Below are positions 1 to 7,898 of a DNA stretch of 64,000 nucleotides, piece by piece. The position numbers and the translations under genes were made by a program. Source of the DNA: CBDBZL01 sp965213545 (GTDB lineage Bacteria > Pseudomonadota > Alphaproteobacteria > Sphingomonadales > Sphingomonadaceae); NCBI GenBank assembly GCA_965213545.1, contig CBDBZL010000001.1:372001-436000 (forward strand), given 5' to 3'. Each line of letters begins with the position of its first letter. Position 1 is the first letter of the stretch. A model generated the notes under the pieces. It was given only the letters and a program-made list of their open reading frames with translations, searched no databases and was not told the origin of the DNA.

Positions 1-13
1 ATCAGCCAAAAGC

Positions 14-90
14 TGGTGCGCCCGACAGGATTCGAACCTGTGGCCCCCGGATTAGGAATCCGATGCTCTATCCTGCTGAGCTACGGGCGC
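14..90 (-). tRNA. tRNA-Arg (anticodon CCT)
   Basis: Read on the minus strand this folds as a complete cloverleaf with acceptor stem GCGCCCG/CGGGCGC, a D arm, a five-pair anticodon stem around loop TTCCTAA (anticodon CCT), a T arm containing GGTTCGAATCC, and an encoded 3' CCA. It decodes AGG arginine codons, which are rare in such high-GC genomes. It lies just downstream of the DUF1178 gene on the same strand. Confidence 0.96.
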
Positions 91-172
91 GCCGGTGCCT
101 GCCTTAAGGATTTGCGCCGATCAGAGCAATCGGATGGCGGCATCGCCAACGCCCCTTTCGAAGAACACGCGC

Positions 173-688
173 TCAGTGCACCTCATCGGGCGGCGCCAAG
201 GCGAAAGGCAGCACGGCGATGGTGATGCCTTCTTCGGCCAGATCGCGCGCTTCTTCGGCGCTGGCCTGGCCGTGGATGGTCTCCTCGGGTCGCTCGCCAT
301 AATGGATGGCGCGCGAGGTTTCGGCGAAATCGCGGCCAACGAAGCGTGACTTGCTCAGCATCTTGACCTGCGCTGCGGCCGCGCGGGCCAGTGCCTTGGC
401 AAACGCGGGTGGCATCGCTCGCGCGGGTGCCGGCTGGCCCTGCGCCGCATCCGCTTTTGCCGGCACTTCGCCAACGTCCCCTTCGCCCGGCGTCGGCAGC
501 GGAGGTCGCACACCATCGCTTCCCTTGCGCGGCACCGCAGGCGCCATCGGTGCCTTGGTGACCTTCGCCGAGCCGCAACTGGGGCAAGCGACCAGTCCTG
601 CTTCCTGCTGCCGGGAATAGTCGCCCGACGAGCCGAACCAGCCTTCGAAGCGGTGGCCGGCTTCGCAATCGAGGTCGTAGACGATCAT
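173..688 (-). CDS. DUF1178 family protein
   Basis: A 171-residue protein matching the DUF1178 family, whose function is unknown. The N-terminus has a Cys at residue 8 and a CPSC knuckle near residues 35-38, together suggesting a small zinc ribbon. A Pro/Ala-rich linker follows, then a conserved C-terminal part with an SRFVGRDFAE motif and an HYGERPEE stretch. The start ATG overlaps the stop of the upstream nitrilase-like gene by 4 nt (ATGA), so the two are probably translationally coupled in a grxC-nitrilase-DUF1178 operon. Family assignment is from sequence pattern only; no role is proposed. Confidence 0.85.
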   Translation of the reverse strand: MIVYDLDCEAGHRFEGWFGSSGDYSRQQEAGLVACPSCGSAKVTKAPMAPAVPRKGSDGVRPPLPTPGEGDVGEVPAKADAAQGQPAPARAMPPAFAKALARAAAAQVKMLSKSRFVGRDFAETSRAIHYGERPEETIHGQASAEEARDLAEEGITIAVLPFALAPPDEVH

Positions 689-1506
689 TGCGCGGCTAAC
701 TGGGAAATCGCGCGGCGATTGGCAAGGCTGGGCAACTGGCGGCGCACGTCTTCGATACGCGCCAGGTCAAGGTCGGCGAAACCCAGCCCCGCTTCCTTGC
801 CCCCCATGTCGAGCAGCACCTCGCCCCACGGGTCGACAACCAGCGAATAGCCATAGGTGCGACGTCCGTCCTCATGCTCGCCGACCTGGGCCGCAGCGAT
901 AACAAAGGCACTCGCCTCCACCGCTCTCGCGCGCACCAGCAGATGCCAGTGGGCCTTGCCGGTGGGCACGGTGAAGGCGGCGGGAATGGCGATGGCATCG
1001 CAAGGCCCCCGCCCCAGCGCATCGAACAGCGCAGGGAAGCGGATATCATAGCAGATCGTGAGGCCAAGCCGGCCCAGCGGCGTATCGGGCACCCACACCA
1101 CCTGTTCGCCCGGCAAATAGGCCGCCGATTCGCGCCACGCCTCGCCATCTGCAAGCGCGACATCGAACATGTGGATCTTGTCGTACCGCGCCGCCACCGT
1201 GCCATCGGGTGCGATGAGCAGCGAGCGATTGGCCCGCATCCCATCCGCCCGCGCCACCGGAAGGCCCAGCGCCAGCCATAGCCCCTCGGCGCGCACCGCC
1301 CGGCGTAGCTGCGCCACCATCTCGTCTTCTGCGCACACATGAGGCGCGGACCGCTCGCGGTCACGGTCGAGCAGCAGCGCCATTTCCGGGGTGAACAGCA
1401 TCTGCGCCCCGCCCGCGCGCGCCTGCGCCAGACCATCGCGGATCGCTGCCATATTGGCCGCGGGGTCGATGCCCGAGGTCATCTGCAACACTGCGATCCG
1501 CGTCAT
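685..1506 (-). CDS. carbon-nitrogen hydrolase (nitrilase superfamily)
   Basis: A 273-residue nitrilase-fold amidohydrolase. The catalytic triad is visible: Glu41 (FTPEM), Lys110 (YDKIHMFD) and Cys152 (TICYDIRF). Length and motifs fit the NIT1/NIT2-type omega-amidase or deaminated-glutathione amidase subgroup, cytosolic enzymes that hydrolyse small amides. Clustering with grxC 8 bp upstream makes a repair role on deaminated glutathione attractive, but that is inference. The gene overlaps DUF1178 by 4 nt downstream. The exact substrate cannot be read from sequence. Confidence 0.88.
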   Translation of the reverse strand: MTRIAVLQMTSGIDPAANMAAIRDGLAQARAGGAQMLFTPEMALLLDRDRERSAPHVCAEDEMVAQLRRAVRAEGLWLALGLPVARADGMRANRSLLIAPDGTVAARYDKIHMFDVALADGEAWRESAAYLPGEQVVWVPDTPLGRLGLTICYDIRFPALFDALGRGPCDAIAIPAAFTVPTGKAHWHLLVRARAVEASAFVIAAAQVGEHEDGRRTYGYSLVVDPWGEVLLDMGGKEAGLGFADLDLARIEDVRRQLPSLANRRAISQLAAQ

Positions 1507-1514
1507 GACAGCCG

Positions 1515-1769
1515 TCAGAGCCCGAGCATGGCGTCGAGCTTGCCCGCCCGGTCGAGCGCATGCAGCTCGTCCGATCCGCCGATCGCCAGGTCATCGATGA
1601 AGATCTGCGGCACGGTGCGCGCATCGGGCTTTCTCGCCAGCATCTCCTCGCGCTTCTCGCCGCCCCAGGTGATGTCGTATTCGGTGTAATCCACGCCCTT
1701 CGCCGACAGCAGCCGCTTGGCGCGCGAACAATAGCCGCACAGCATCTTGGTATAGATCTCTACCTTCAT
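1515..1769 (-). CDS. grxC: glutaredoxin 3
   Basis: An 84-residue dithiol glutaredoxin of the GrxC type. The active-site CGYC is at residues 11-14, the cis-proline motif TVPQIFI near residue 54, and the glutathione-binding GGSDEL at about residues 64-69. It reduces disulfides and glutathione mixed disulfides in the cytosol. The ATG at 1767-1769 gives the usual family length; longer in-frame extensions run antisense into the Hsp20 leader and are not credible. First gene of a three-gene minus-strand cluster, divergent from the Hsp20 gene. Confidence 0.93.
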   Translation of the reverse strand: MKVEIYTKMLCGYCSRAKRLLSAKGVDYTEYDITWGGEKREEMLARKPDARTVPQIFIDDLAIGGSDELHALDRAGKLDAMLGL

Positions 1770-1807
1770 GTTGCGCTCGTCCTGTCCTTTTTCTGCGGTT
1801 CGAATCT

Positions 1808-1836
1808 CTTGAAGCACGGTGGGCATGAACCCATGT
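1808..1836 (+). promoter_or_regulatory. RpoH (sigma-32) heat-shock promoter for the Hsp20 gene
   Basis: CTTGAA at 1808-1813 matches the RpoH -35 consensus exactly. After a 15-nt spacer, ACCCATGT at 1829-1836 matches the -10 consensus CCCCATNT in 7 of 8 positions. It lies about 100 bp upstream of the small heat-shock gene and on its strand, predicting transcription from about 1843. Motif match and placement are seen; use by RpoH is inference from established consensus. Confidence 0.75.
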
Positions 1837-1937
1837 TTGCCCTGTCGTGGCGTGCTCAATGGCGCCGCTGACCGAGGGGATGCCGATACCGGGTCCCCGG
1901 GATGCTTCAAGTTGCTCATAAGAGGATTTGTTTTGCT

Positions 1938-2426
1938 ATGACCCGTTTTGATTTCACCCCCTATCGCCGTTCCACCGTGGGCTTCGACCGCCTGTTCGAC
2001 CTGCTCGAAAACAATGCGCGCAGCAGCGGCGGCGACAACTACCCCCCGTTCAATATCGAGCGCCGCGGCGAAGACGAATACCGCATCACCCTGGCGGTGG
2101 CGGGCTTCCGCGACAAGGACCTTGATATCACCGCGCAGCAGAACCTGCTGGTGGTCGAGGGCCGCAAGCGCGAGGAAGAGGGCGCGGGCGACATGCTGCA
2201 TGTCGGCATTGCCAATCGCGGCTTCGAGCGGCGCTTCGAGCTGGCTGATTTCGTGCGCGTTGCCAATGCCGATCTGGCCGACGGCCTGCTGGTGATCGAC
2301 CTGGTGCGCGAGGTTCCCGATGCCATGCGGCCCAAGAAGATCGCCATCGGTGGCAAGCCGCTCGAGGCGGTCGATGGTGAGGGCGGCAATGCGCTGGAAG
2401 AGGACACGCGCGCCCAAGCGGCGTAG
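1938..2426 (+). CDS. Hsp20 family small heat-shock chaperone
   Basis: A 162-residue alpha-crystallin-type chaperone that binds unfolding proteins in the cytosol without ATP. The N-terminal FDRLFDLLEN segment is typical of the IbpA/HspA class. The alpha-crystallin domain spans about residues 38-130, beginning at YPPFNIERRGEDEY and including GIANRGFERRF. ATG at 1938 is chosen because AGAGGA precedes it at 1921-1926 and the protein then begins MTRFDF as class members do. A perfect-spacing RpoH promoter lies upstream and a hairpin terminator downstream, so the gene appears monocistronic and heat-induced. The leader of about 95 nt could hold an RNA thermometer, but no convincing ROSE fold was recognised. 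Confidence 0.93.
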   Translation: MTRFDFTPYRRSTVGFDRLFDLLENNARSSGGDNYPPFNIERRGEDEYRITLAVAGFRDKDLDITAQQNLLVVEGRKREEEGAGDMLHVGIANRGFERRFELADFVRVANADLADGLLVIDLVREVPDAMRPKKIAIGGKPLEAVDGEGGNALEEDTRAQAA

Positions 2427-2463
2427 TTTCCGCGCAAGTTCCGCATGGTCTGATCCATAACAG

Positions 2464-2495
2464 TGGGGCGGCGCCCAAGGGTGCCGCCCCCGTTT
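2464..2495 (+). terminator. hairpin terminator after the Hsp20 gene
   Basis: A GC-rich inverted repeat, GGGGCGGCGCC ... GGTGCCGCCCC, with a short loop is followed by CGTTTC. It sits 38 bp after the Hsp20 stop and just beyond the 3' end of the converging pyrG. The T tract is short, so it may act as a weak or bidirectional terminator. Confidence 0.6.
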
Positions 2496-2514
2496 CGCAT
2501 GGCTGCACTATCGC

Positions 2515-4155
2515 TCAGAACAATCGCGACTGCCTGATCGCCGCGGCAATGAAGTCGGCGAACAGCGGATGCGGGTCGAACGGCTTGCTTTTCAATTCGG
2601 GATGGAACTGGACGCCCACGAACCACGGGTGTTCGGGCCGCTCGACGATCTCGGGCAGCAGGCCATCGGGCGACATTCCGCTGAACACCAGCCCGCCCTT
2701 CTCCAGCGCCTCGCGATAGGCAGCGTTGACCTCGTAGCGATGGCGGTGCCGCTCGGAAACATGCGTCCGGCCGCCATAGATCGCCGCCACATGACTATTG
2801 CCCGCCAGCACCGCGTCATAGGCGCCAAGCCGCATCGTGCCGCCAAGATCGCCCGCCGCGCAGCGCTGTTCCAGCCCCTCCTTGCCCATCCATTCGGTGA
2901 TGATGCCCACCACCGGCGCGCCCGTCTCGCCGAACTCGCTGGAGGAAGCCCCGGTAATCCCTGCGGTGTTCCTGGCCGCCTCGATACAGGCCATCTGCAT
3001 TCCCAGGCAGATGCCGAAGAAGGGCACCTGCCGCTCGCGCGCGAACCGCACCGAGGCGATCTTGCCTTCCGAACCGCGCGTGCCGAAGCCGCCGGGCACC
3101 AGGATGGCGTGCAGCGGCTCCAGCCTGGCGGCGACCTCGTCATGATCGTGCTCGAACATCTCGGCATCGATCCAGCGGATATTGACCTTGACCTTGTGCG
3201 CCATGCCGCCATGGGTCAGCGCTTCGGACAGCGACTTGTAGGCATCGCGCAGCCCGACATACTTGCCGATCACGCCGATGGTCACCTCGCCCTCGGGATG
3301 GCGGTGGCGCTCGACGATGTCGCGCCATACCTCCAGCGCGGGCGCGGGGGCGGCGTCCAGCAGATCGAAATGGCGCAGCACCTCGGCATCGAGCCCCTCG
3401 GCGTGATATTGCAGCGGCACCTCGTAGATGCTGGCGGCATCAAGCGCCTGGATCACCGCTTCCTTGCGCACGTTGCAGAACAGCGCGATCTTGGCCCGTT
3501 CGGTGGCGGGAAGCGGATGTTCGGTGCGGCACAGCAGCAGGTCGGGTTGCACGCCCAGGCTGGTGAGCTCGCGCACCGAGTGCTGGGTGGGCTTGGTCTT
3601 CAGCTCGCCCGCCGCCTGGATATAGGGCACCAGCGTCACGTGGATCACCGCGGTCTGCGCCGGTCCCAGCTCGTTCCGCAGCTGCCGGATCGCCTCGATG
3701 AAGGGCAGGCTCTCGATATCGCCCACCGTTCCGCCCACCTCGCACAGCACGAAGTCCAGGTCATCGGTATCGGCCAGCGCGAAGGCCTTGATGGCGTCGG
3801 TGACATGCGGGATCACCTGCACCGTGGCGCCCAGATAGTCGCCGCGCCGCTCACGCGCGATGATGTCGCGATAGACCCTGCCCGAGGTGATATTGTCCGA
3901 CTGCCGCGCCGAGACACCGGTGAAGCGCTCGTAATGGCCAAGGTCCAGATCGGTCTCGGCACCGTCGTCGGTCACGTAGACCTCGCCGTGCTGGTAGGGG
4001 CTCATCGTGCCGGGATCGACATTGAGATAGGGGTCGAACTTGCGGATGCGCACGCTGTAGCCGCGCGCCTGGAGCAATGCGCCCAGGCTGGCCGCCATCA
4101 GCCCCTTGCCCAATGATGAGACCACGCCGCCGGTGATGAAGATGAACCGCGTCAT
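2515..4155 (-). CDS. pyrG: CTP synthase
   Basis: A 546-residue CTP synthase converting UTP, ATP and glutamine to CTP, the last step of de novo pyrimidine nucleotide synthesis. The N-terminal synthetase domain begins FIFITGGVVSSLGKG and includes KFDPYLNVDPGTMSPYQHGE. The C-terminal class-I glutaminase domain has the nucleophile motif FGICLGMQ and the His-Glu pair GVQFHPEL. ATG at 4153-4155 is preferred over an in-frame GTG three codons upstream because it places the conserved start directly before RFIFITGG. It follows secG on the same strand after a 203-bp gap containing tandem repeats. Confidence 0.97.
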   Translation of the reverse strand: MTRFIFITGGVVSSLGKGLMAASLGALLQARGYSVRIRKFDPYLNVDPGTMSPYQHGEVYVTDDGAETDLDLGHYERFTGVSARQSDNITSGRVYRDIIARERRGDYLGATVQVIPHVTDAIKAFALADTDDLDFVLCEVGGTVGDIESLPFIEAIRQLRNELGPAQTAVIHVTLVPYIQAAGELKTKPTQHSVRELTSLGVQPDLLLCRTEHPLPATERAKIALFCNVRKEAVIQALDAASIYEVPLQYHAEGLDAEVLRHFDLLDAAPAPALEVWRDIVERHRHPEGEVTIGVIGKYVGLRDAYKSLSEALTHGGMAHKVKVNIRWIDAEMFEHDHDEVAARLEPLHAILVPGGFGTRGSEGKIASVRFARERQVPFFGICLGMQMACIEAARNTAGITGASSSEFGETGAPVVGIITEWMGKEGLEQRCAAGDLGGTMRLGAYDAVLAGNSHVAAIYGGRTHVSERHRHRYEVNAAYREALEKGGLVFSGMSPDGLLPEIVERPEHPWFVGVQFHPELKSKPFDPHPLFADFIAAAIRQSRLF

Positions 4156-4199
4156 GGGGCTCACGCCTTAGGCATGTGCGCGGATTCGGGGCAAGCGGT

Positions 4200-4270
4200 G
4201 CATCAGCCTTTTTGCCCGAGGGCGCATCGGCTTTGTGCCCGGCGGCGCATGGGCTTTTTGCCCGGGGCGC
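4200..4270. repeat. three imperfect 23-24 bp tandem repeats between secG and pyrG
   Basis: Three adjacent copies, at 4200-4223, 4224-4246 and 4247-4270, share the pattern GCATC-G-CTTTTTGCCCG-GGC. They lie in the intergenic spacer between secG and pyrG, outside any credible gene. The repeats are seen directly; their role is unknown. Confidence 0.75.
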
Positions 4271-4358
4271 GCTCGATGCCTTGGCTTACTAGGGTTTGAG
4301 CGCCGTCTGTTTGCCCGGCGAACTCAGTCGCGGGTAAGCAGGAGTGCTCGGACCTGTA

Positions 4359-4781
4359 TCAGCGGGCGACGTCGGCCAGCGGATCATCGCCCCTATCGGG
4401 CACCGGGCTTACAGGTGGCGCGCCGTCGAGCCCTGTATCGCCGGGAACCAGCGGCTCCGGCTCGGGTGATGCGGCCGGGGCCAGCGGATCGATCCGATCG
4501 GGCGTCACCGACCGATCGAGCGTGTCGTCGATCTCGGCAGTCGAGGTCACATCCACCGCCATCGCCGCCAGCACGATCGACAGGCCGACGAACAGCACCG
4601 CCAGCCACTTGGTGGTCCGCGTCAGGAAATCGGCCGCCCCGCGTGCCGACATCAGGCCACCGGGACTGCCGCCGCCGCCAACGCCCAGCCCGCCGCCCTC
4701 CGAGCGCTGCATCAGCACCACGCCCACCAGCGCCGCCGCGACAATGCCCTGGATGATGGTAAGGAACAGGAACAGGCCCAT
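4359..4781 (-). CDS. secG: preprotein translocase subunit SecG
   Basis: A 140-residue inner-membrane protein of the SecYEG channel, which exports unfolded proteins. Two membrane helices lie at about residues 3-24 and 55-76. Between them is the diagnostic VLMQRSEGGGLG loop and a glycine-rich MSARGAADFLTRTT segment. The C-terminal 60 residues are a Pro/Asp-rich tail that makes it longer than the usual 75-120 residues. It lies between tpiA and pyrG on the same strand, a common tpiA-secG-pyrG order in alphaproteobacteria. Confidence 0.95.
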   Translation of the reverse strand: MGLFLFLTIIQGIVAAALVGVVLMQRSEGGGLGVGGGGSPGGLMSARGAADFLTRTTKWLAVLFVGLSIVLAAMAVDVTSTAEIDDTLDRSVTPDRIDPLAPAASPEPEPLVPGDTGLDGAPPVSPVPDRGDDPLADVAR

Positions 4782-4874
4782 GATCAGATATCGTGCTTTC
4801 CGTCTATCGTTTGCCGAACTTTCGCCGGACGATGCGCCATCTAATGCGCTGCCCGGCCCGAGACAAGCCGCAGC

Positions 4875-5645
4875 TCAGCCATCATCCCCGCCGGCAGCCG
4901 CGGCAATGATGCCCAGGAAGCTCTCGGCCTGCAGGCTGGCTCCGCCGACCAATGCGCCGCCCACCTCGCTCACCGCCAGGATTTCGCCGGCATTGTCGGG
5001 ATTGACCGATCCGCCGTAAAGGATGCGCACGTCCGCGCCCTGTTTGCCATAAGCCTGGCCGAGCCCGGCGCGCAGCGAGGCGTGGATCTCGCCGATCTCG
5101 GCCAGCGACGGCGTGCGCCCGCTGCCGATCGCCCAGACCGGCTCATAGGCAATGGTGATCCGCTCGCCGAGGCGTTCGCCCACCTTGTCCTCGGCAGGCA
5201 GACACGCGGCAAGCTGACCGCCGACCACCGCCTCGGCCTCTCCCGCAGCGCGTTGGTCATCGCTTTCGCCCAGGCAGATGATCACGTTCATTCCCGCCGC
5301 CAGCACCGCTTCGGCCTTCCCCCGCACGACACCATTGCTCTCACCATAGGCCGCCCGGCGTTCCGAGTGGCCCACGATGGTAAAGCCGGCGCCCGCGTCC
5401 TTGACCATCGCCGCCGAGACATCGCCGGTATGCGCGCCCGCTTCCTCGACATGGCAATCCTGCGCCCCCACCGCGATCAGCGAGGCTTCCTTGCGCACCG
5501 CGTGGATCAGCGTGAATGGCGGGGCCAGCGCCACCTCCACCTTCAGCAGCCGCTCGGCCGCCCGGTCGATAGCGCGGGCTTCGGACAGCATTGCCCTGGT
5601 GCCATGCATTTTCCAGTTGCCGACGATATAGGGGCGCCTGGCCAT
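4875..5645 (-). CDS. tpiA: triosephosphate isomerase
   Basis: A 256-residue TIM-barrel enzyme interconverting dihydroxyacetone phosphate and glyceraldehyde-3-phosphate in glycolysis and gluconeogenesis. Asn10/Lys12 are in GNWKMHG, the catalytic His is in FTIVGHSERR, the catalytic Glu in IAYEPVWAIGSG, and the C-terminal phosphate loop in LYGGSVNPDN. ATG at 5643-5645 gives the normal MARRPYIVGNWK start; an ATG six codons upstream is less likely. Its leader holds a strong inverted repeat, GCCCGCC-CTCG-GGCGGGC, at 5681-5698. It is divergent from ppiD. Confidence 0.96.
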   Translation of the reverse strand: MARRPYIVGNWKMHGTRAMLSEARAIDRAAERLLKVEVALAPPFTLIHAVRKEASLIAVGAQDCHVEEAGAHTGDVSAAMVKDAGAGFTIVGHSERRAAYGESNGVVRGKAEAVLAAGMNVIICLGESDDQRAAGEAEAVVGGQLAACLPAEDKVGERLGERITIAYEPVWAIGSGRTPSLAEIGEIHASLRAGLGQAYGKQGADVRILYGGSVNPDNAGEILAVSEVGGALVGGASLQAESFLGIIAAAAGGDDG

Positions 5646-5927
5646 GTGCGTTCCTTGCTGCATTGATGAACTATGCCGGCGCCCGCCCTCGGGCGGGCGG
5701 ACAGCCGGGCAAAGTGGCCCAGCGCGCTAGGCCCCCGCATCAAACTTGTCAAAAGCCAAAACCGCGCGGCGCTCCCACCTACCGGCTGACCCGCCAGGAC
5801 CAGGTCGGAACGGGGAAGCCCCGGCCCGCCTGTTGCGGCGCCGCGATAGCCGGGATAAGGGCGTTGGCCGGTAGCGGCGATCGGGCCCGCGTGCCGATCC
5901 AATCCACACAGGGCAGGTCTGCCAGCG

Positions 5928-7856
5928 ATGATCACCTTCTTCCGCAACTTCTTCAAGTCGAAGATCGGCATCGCGATCACGCTGGCCTTCCTGGCGATCG
6001 TGGCGCTCGCCTTCGCCAGCATGGATGTGGCTAATACCACCGTTTTCGGCGGGGTGGCCGGCGGTGACCGGGTGGCGGTGGTGGGCGACAGGCGGATCGA
6101 TACCGCCGAGCTGTCCTCCAACATCACCAGCGCGCTCGAGCAGGCCCGCCAGCAGGACCCCGCGCTCACCATGGAGGCCTTCGTCGCCGCGGGTGGGGCG
6201 GCCGATGTGTTCGACCGCATGCTCGCGCGGGTCGCGCTGGCCGAGTTCGGCCGCGAACATGGTCTGCGGGCCGGCAAGCGCCTCGTCGACAGCGAGATCC
6301 GCCAGATTTCCGCCTTCAACGACGCCACCGGCAGGTTCAGCGCCCAGGCCTATCAGGCTGCCTTGCGTCAACAGGGTCTGAGCGACCGGATCGTGCGCGA
6401 GGATCTCGCTATGGGTCTGTTCGCCAGGCAGGTGGTCTCGCCCATCGCGCTGGGCACCGCCATGCCGCGCACGATTGCGCGACGGTATGCGCAGCTGTTG
6501 CGCGAGACGCGAAACGGCGCGATCGGCCTGGTCCCCAGCAGCGCCTTTCTGCCCGCCGCCGCGCCCAGCGCGCAGCAGCTCGAGGCCTATTACCGCGCCA
6601 ACCGCGCGCGCTACGTGCTGCCCGAAAGGCGCGTCATCCGCTATGCCGCGTTCGGCGAAGATGCGCTGAGCGGTCTCAACCCGCCCACCGCCGCCCAGGT
6701 CGCCGCGCGCTATCGACGCGATGCCGGCCAATATGCAGCGCGCGAGGACCGCGCGTTCACCCAGGTTATCGTGCCCAGCGAAGGCGCGGCGCGCCAGCTC
6801 GCCCAGACAGCGGGCGGTGGGACGACGCTGGAAGCGGCCGCGCGGGCACAGGGCTTTTCCACCGCCGGCATCGCCGCGCTGGACCGCGAAACGCTCGCTG
6901 GACAGGCTTCGGCGGCGGTTGCCAGAAATGCCTTTGCCGCTCCGCGCGGGTCCATCGCCGAACCCGCGCGCGGCCCGCTTGGGTGGTATGTGCTGCGTGT
7001 GGATGCGATCGAAGGCCGCCCGGCGACAACGCTTGCTCAGGCGCGCGATGACATCGTCCAGGCGCTTGCCGCCGAGCAGCGCACCGCCGCACTGGGCGAC
7101 CTGGCGGCACGCGTTGAGGAACGGCTCGATGATCGCGCCAGCCTGTCGCAGATCGTCCGCGAGCTTGGTCTGGAACTGACCACCACGCCGCCCATCACCG
7201 CCGCCGGCCAGGTCTACGGCACTGGCGAAAGCACGCCCGAAGTCCTCGAACCCGCGCTCGATACCGCTTTCGACATGGATGAGGGCGAACCGCAGATCGC
7301 CGCGCTCGAACAGGGCGCCCGGTTCCTGCTGTTCGAGGTGACCGACATCACCAGCGCCGCCGCCGCGCCGCTCGCCGAGATCCGCGAAGGCGTGGTCGAT
7401 CAGTGGCGCCGCGACCAGGGCTTTGCCGCCGCCCGTGAGGCCGCGCGGCGCATCGAGCGCCGGGTGGCGCGCGGGGCCGACCTTGCCAGCGCGATGCGCG
7501 CCGAGCAAACCGCCCTGCCACCGGTGGAAAACATACGCCTGGGGCGCGAACAGCTTGCCGAACTCGGTCAACTGCCCGCACCGCTCGCGCTGCTGTTCTC
7601 GATGGCCGAAGGCTCGGTCAAGCGGCTGCCCGATGCGGGCAACGAGGGCTGGTTCGTGGTTTCGTTGAGCGACATCGTCACCCCCGAGCTTGCGCCCAGC
7701 GACCCGATCATCGGCGCCACGCTGAGCCAGTTCGAGGGCGTGCTGGGCGATGAATATGTCGCGCAATTCATCGCCGCGGTGCGCCAGCAGGTCGGTGTCG
7801 AGCGCAACGAGCCCGCCTATCAGGCGGTGGTCGCCGATCTTGCCGGCGGCCGGTGA
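5928..7856 (+). CDS. PpiD-type periplasmic peptidylprolyl isomerase/chaperone
   Basis: A 642-residue membrane-anchored folding factor. One N-terminal helix at about residues 12-32 anchors it in the inner membrane with the rest in the periplasm. A SurA/PpiD-like N-terminal chaperone domain follows (about 36-180), then a parvulin-like region around 250-370 (RAFTQVIVPSEG ... GWYVLRVDAIEG), then a C-terminal domain. The parvulin region is weakly conserved and may be inactive, as in PpiD. It probably assists proteins leaving SecYEG. It precedes trpE by 42 bp on the same strand, a conserved sphingomonad arrangement. ATG start. Confidence 0.88.
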   Translation: MITFFRNFFKSKIGIAITLAFLAIVALAFASMDVANTTVFGGVAGGDRVAVVGDRRIDTAELSSNITSALEQARQQDPALTMEAFVAAGGAADVFDRMLARVALAEFGREHGLRAGKRLVDSEIRQISAFNDATGRFSAQAYQAALRQQGLSDRIVREDLAMGLFARQVVSPIALGTAMPRTIARRYAQLLRETRNGAIGLVPSSAFLPAAAPSAQQLEAYYRANRARYVLPERRVIRYAAFGEDALSGLNPPTAAQVAARYRRDAGQYAAREDRAFTQVIVPSEGAARQLAQTAGGGTTLEAAARAQGFSTAGIAALDRETLAGQASAAVARNAFAAPRGSIAEPARGPLGWYVLRVDAIEGRPATTLAQARDDIVQALAAEQRTAALGDLAARVEERLDDRASLSQIVRELGLELTTTPPITAAGQVYGTGESTPEVLEPALDTAFDMDEGEPQIAALEQGARFLLFEVTDITSAAAAPLAEIREGVVDQWRRDQGFAAAREAARRIERRVARGADLASAMRAEQTALPPVENIRLGREQLAELGQLPAPLALLFSMAEGSVKRLPDAGNEGWFVVSLSDIVTPELAPSDPIIGATLSQFEGVLGDEYVAQFIAAVRQQVGVERNEPAYQAVVADLAGGR

Positions 7857-7898
7857 TCGCCGGCGGTCCGCTACCTGGCGCGTGATCGTCTCGCCGCG

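Noticed and set aside
1843..1937. ROSE-type RNA thermometer in the Hsp20 leader
   Set aside because: Only a TTGCT and a weak hairpin were seen; the typical four-stem ROSE architecture was not recognised, so it is mentioned only as a possibility.
2569..4116. 515-codon plus-strand frame opposite pyrG
   Set aside because: It mirrors pyrG, whose CTP synthase motifs are complete on the minus strand.
5727..7766. 679-codon open frame on the minus strand opposite ppiD
   Set aside because: It is a high-GC antisense shadow; ppiD on the plus strand has clear signal, domain layout and codon bias.
7857..7898. Possible trp leader peptide and attenuator
   Set aside because: The 42-bp gap is too short and contains no Trp-rich ORF or terminator hairpin.
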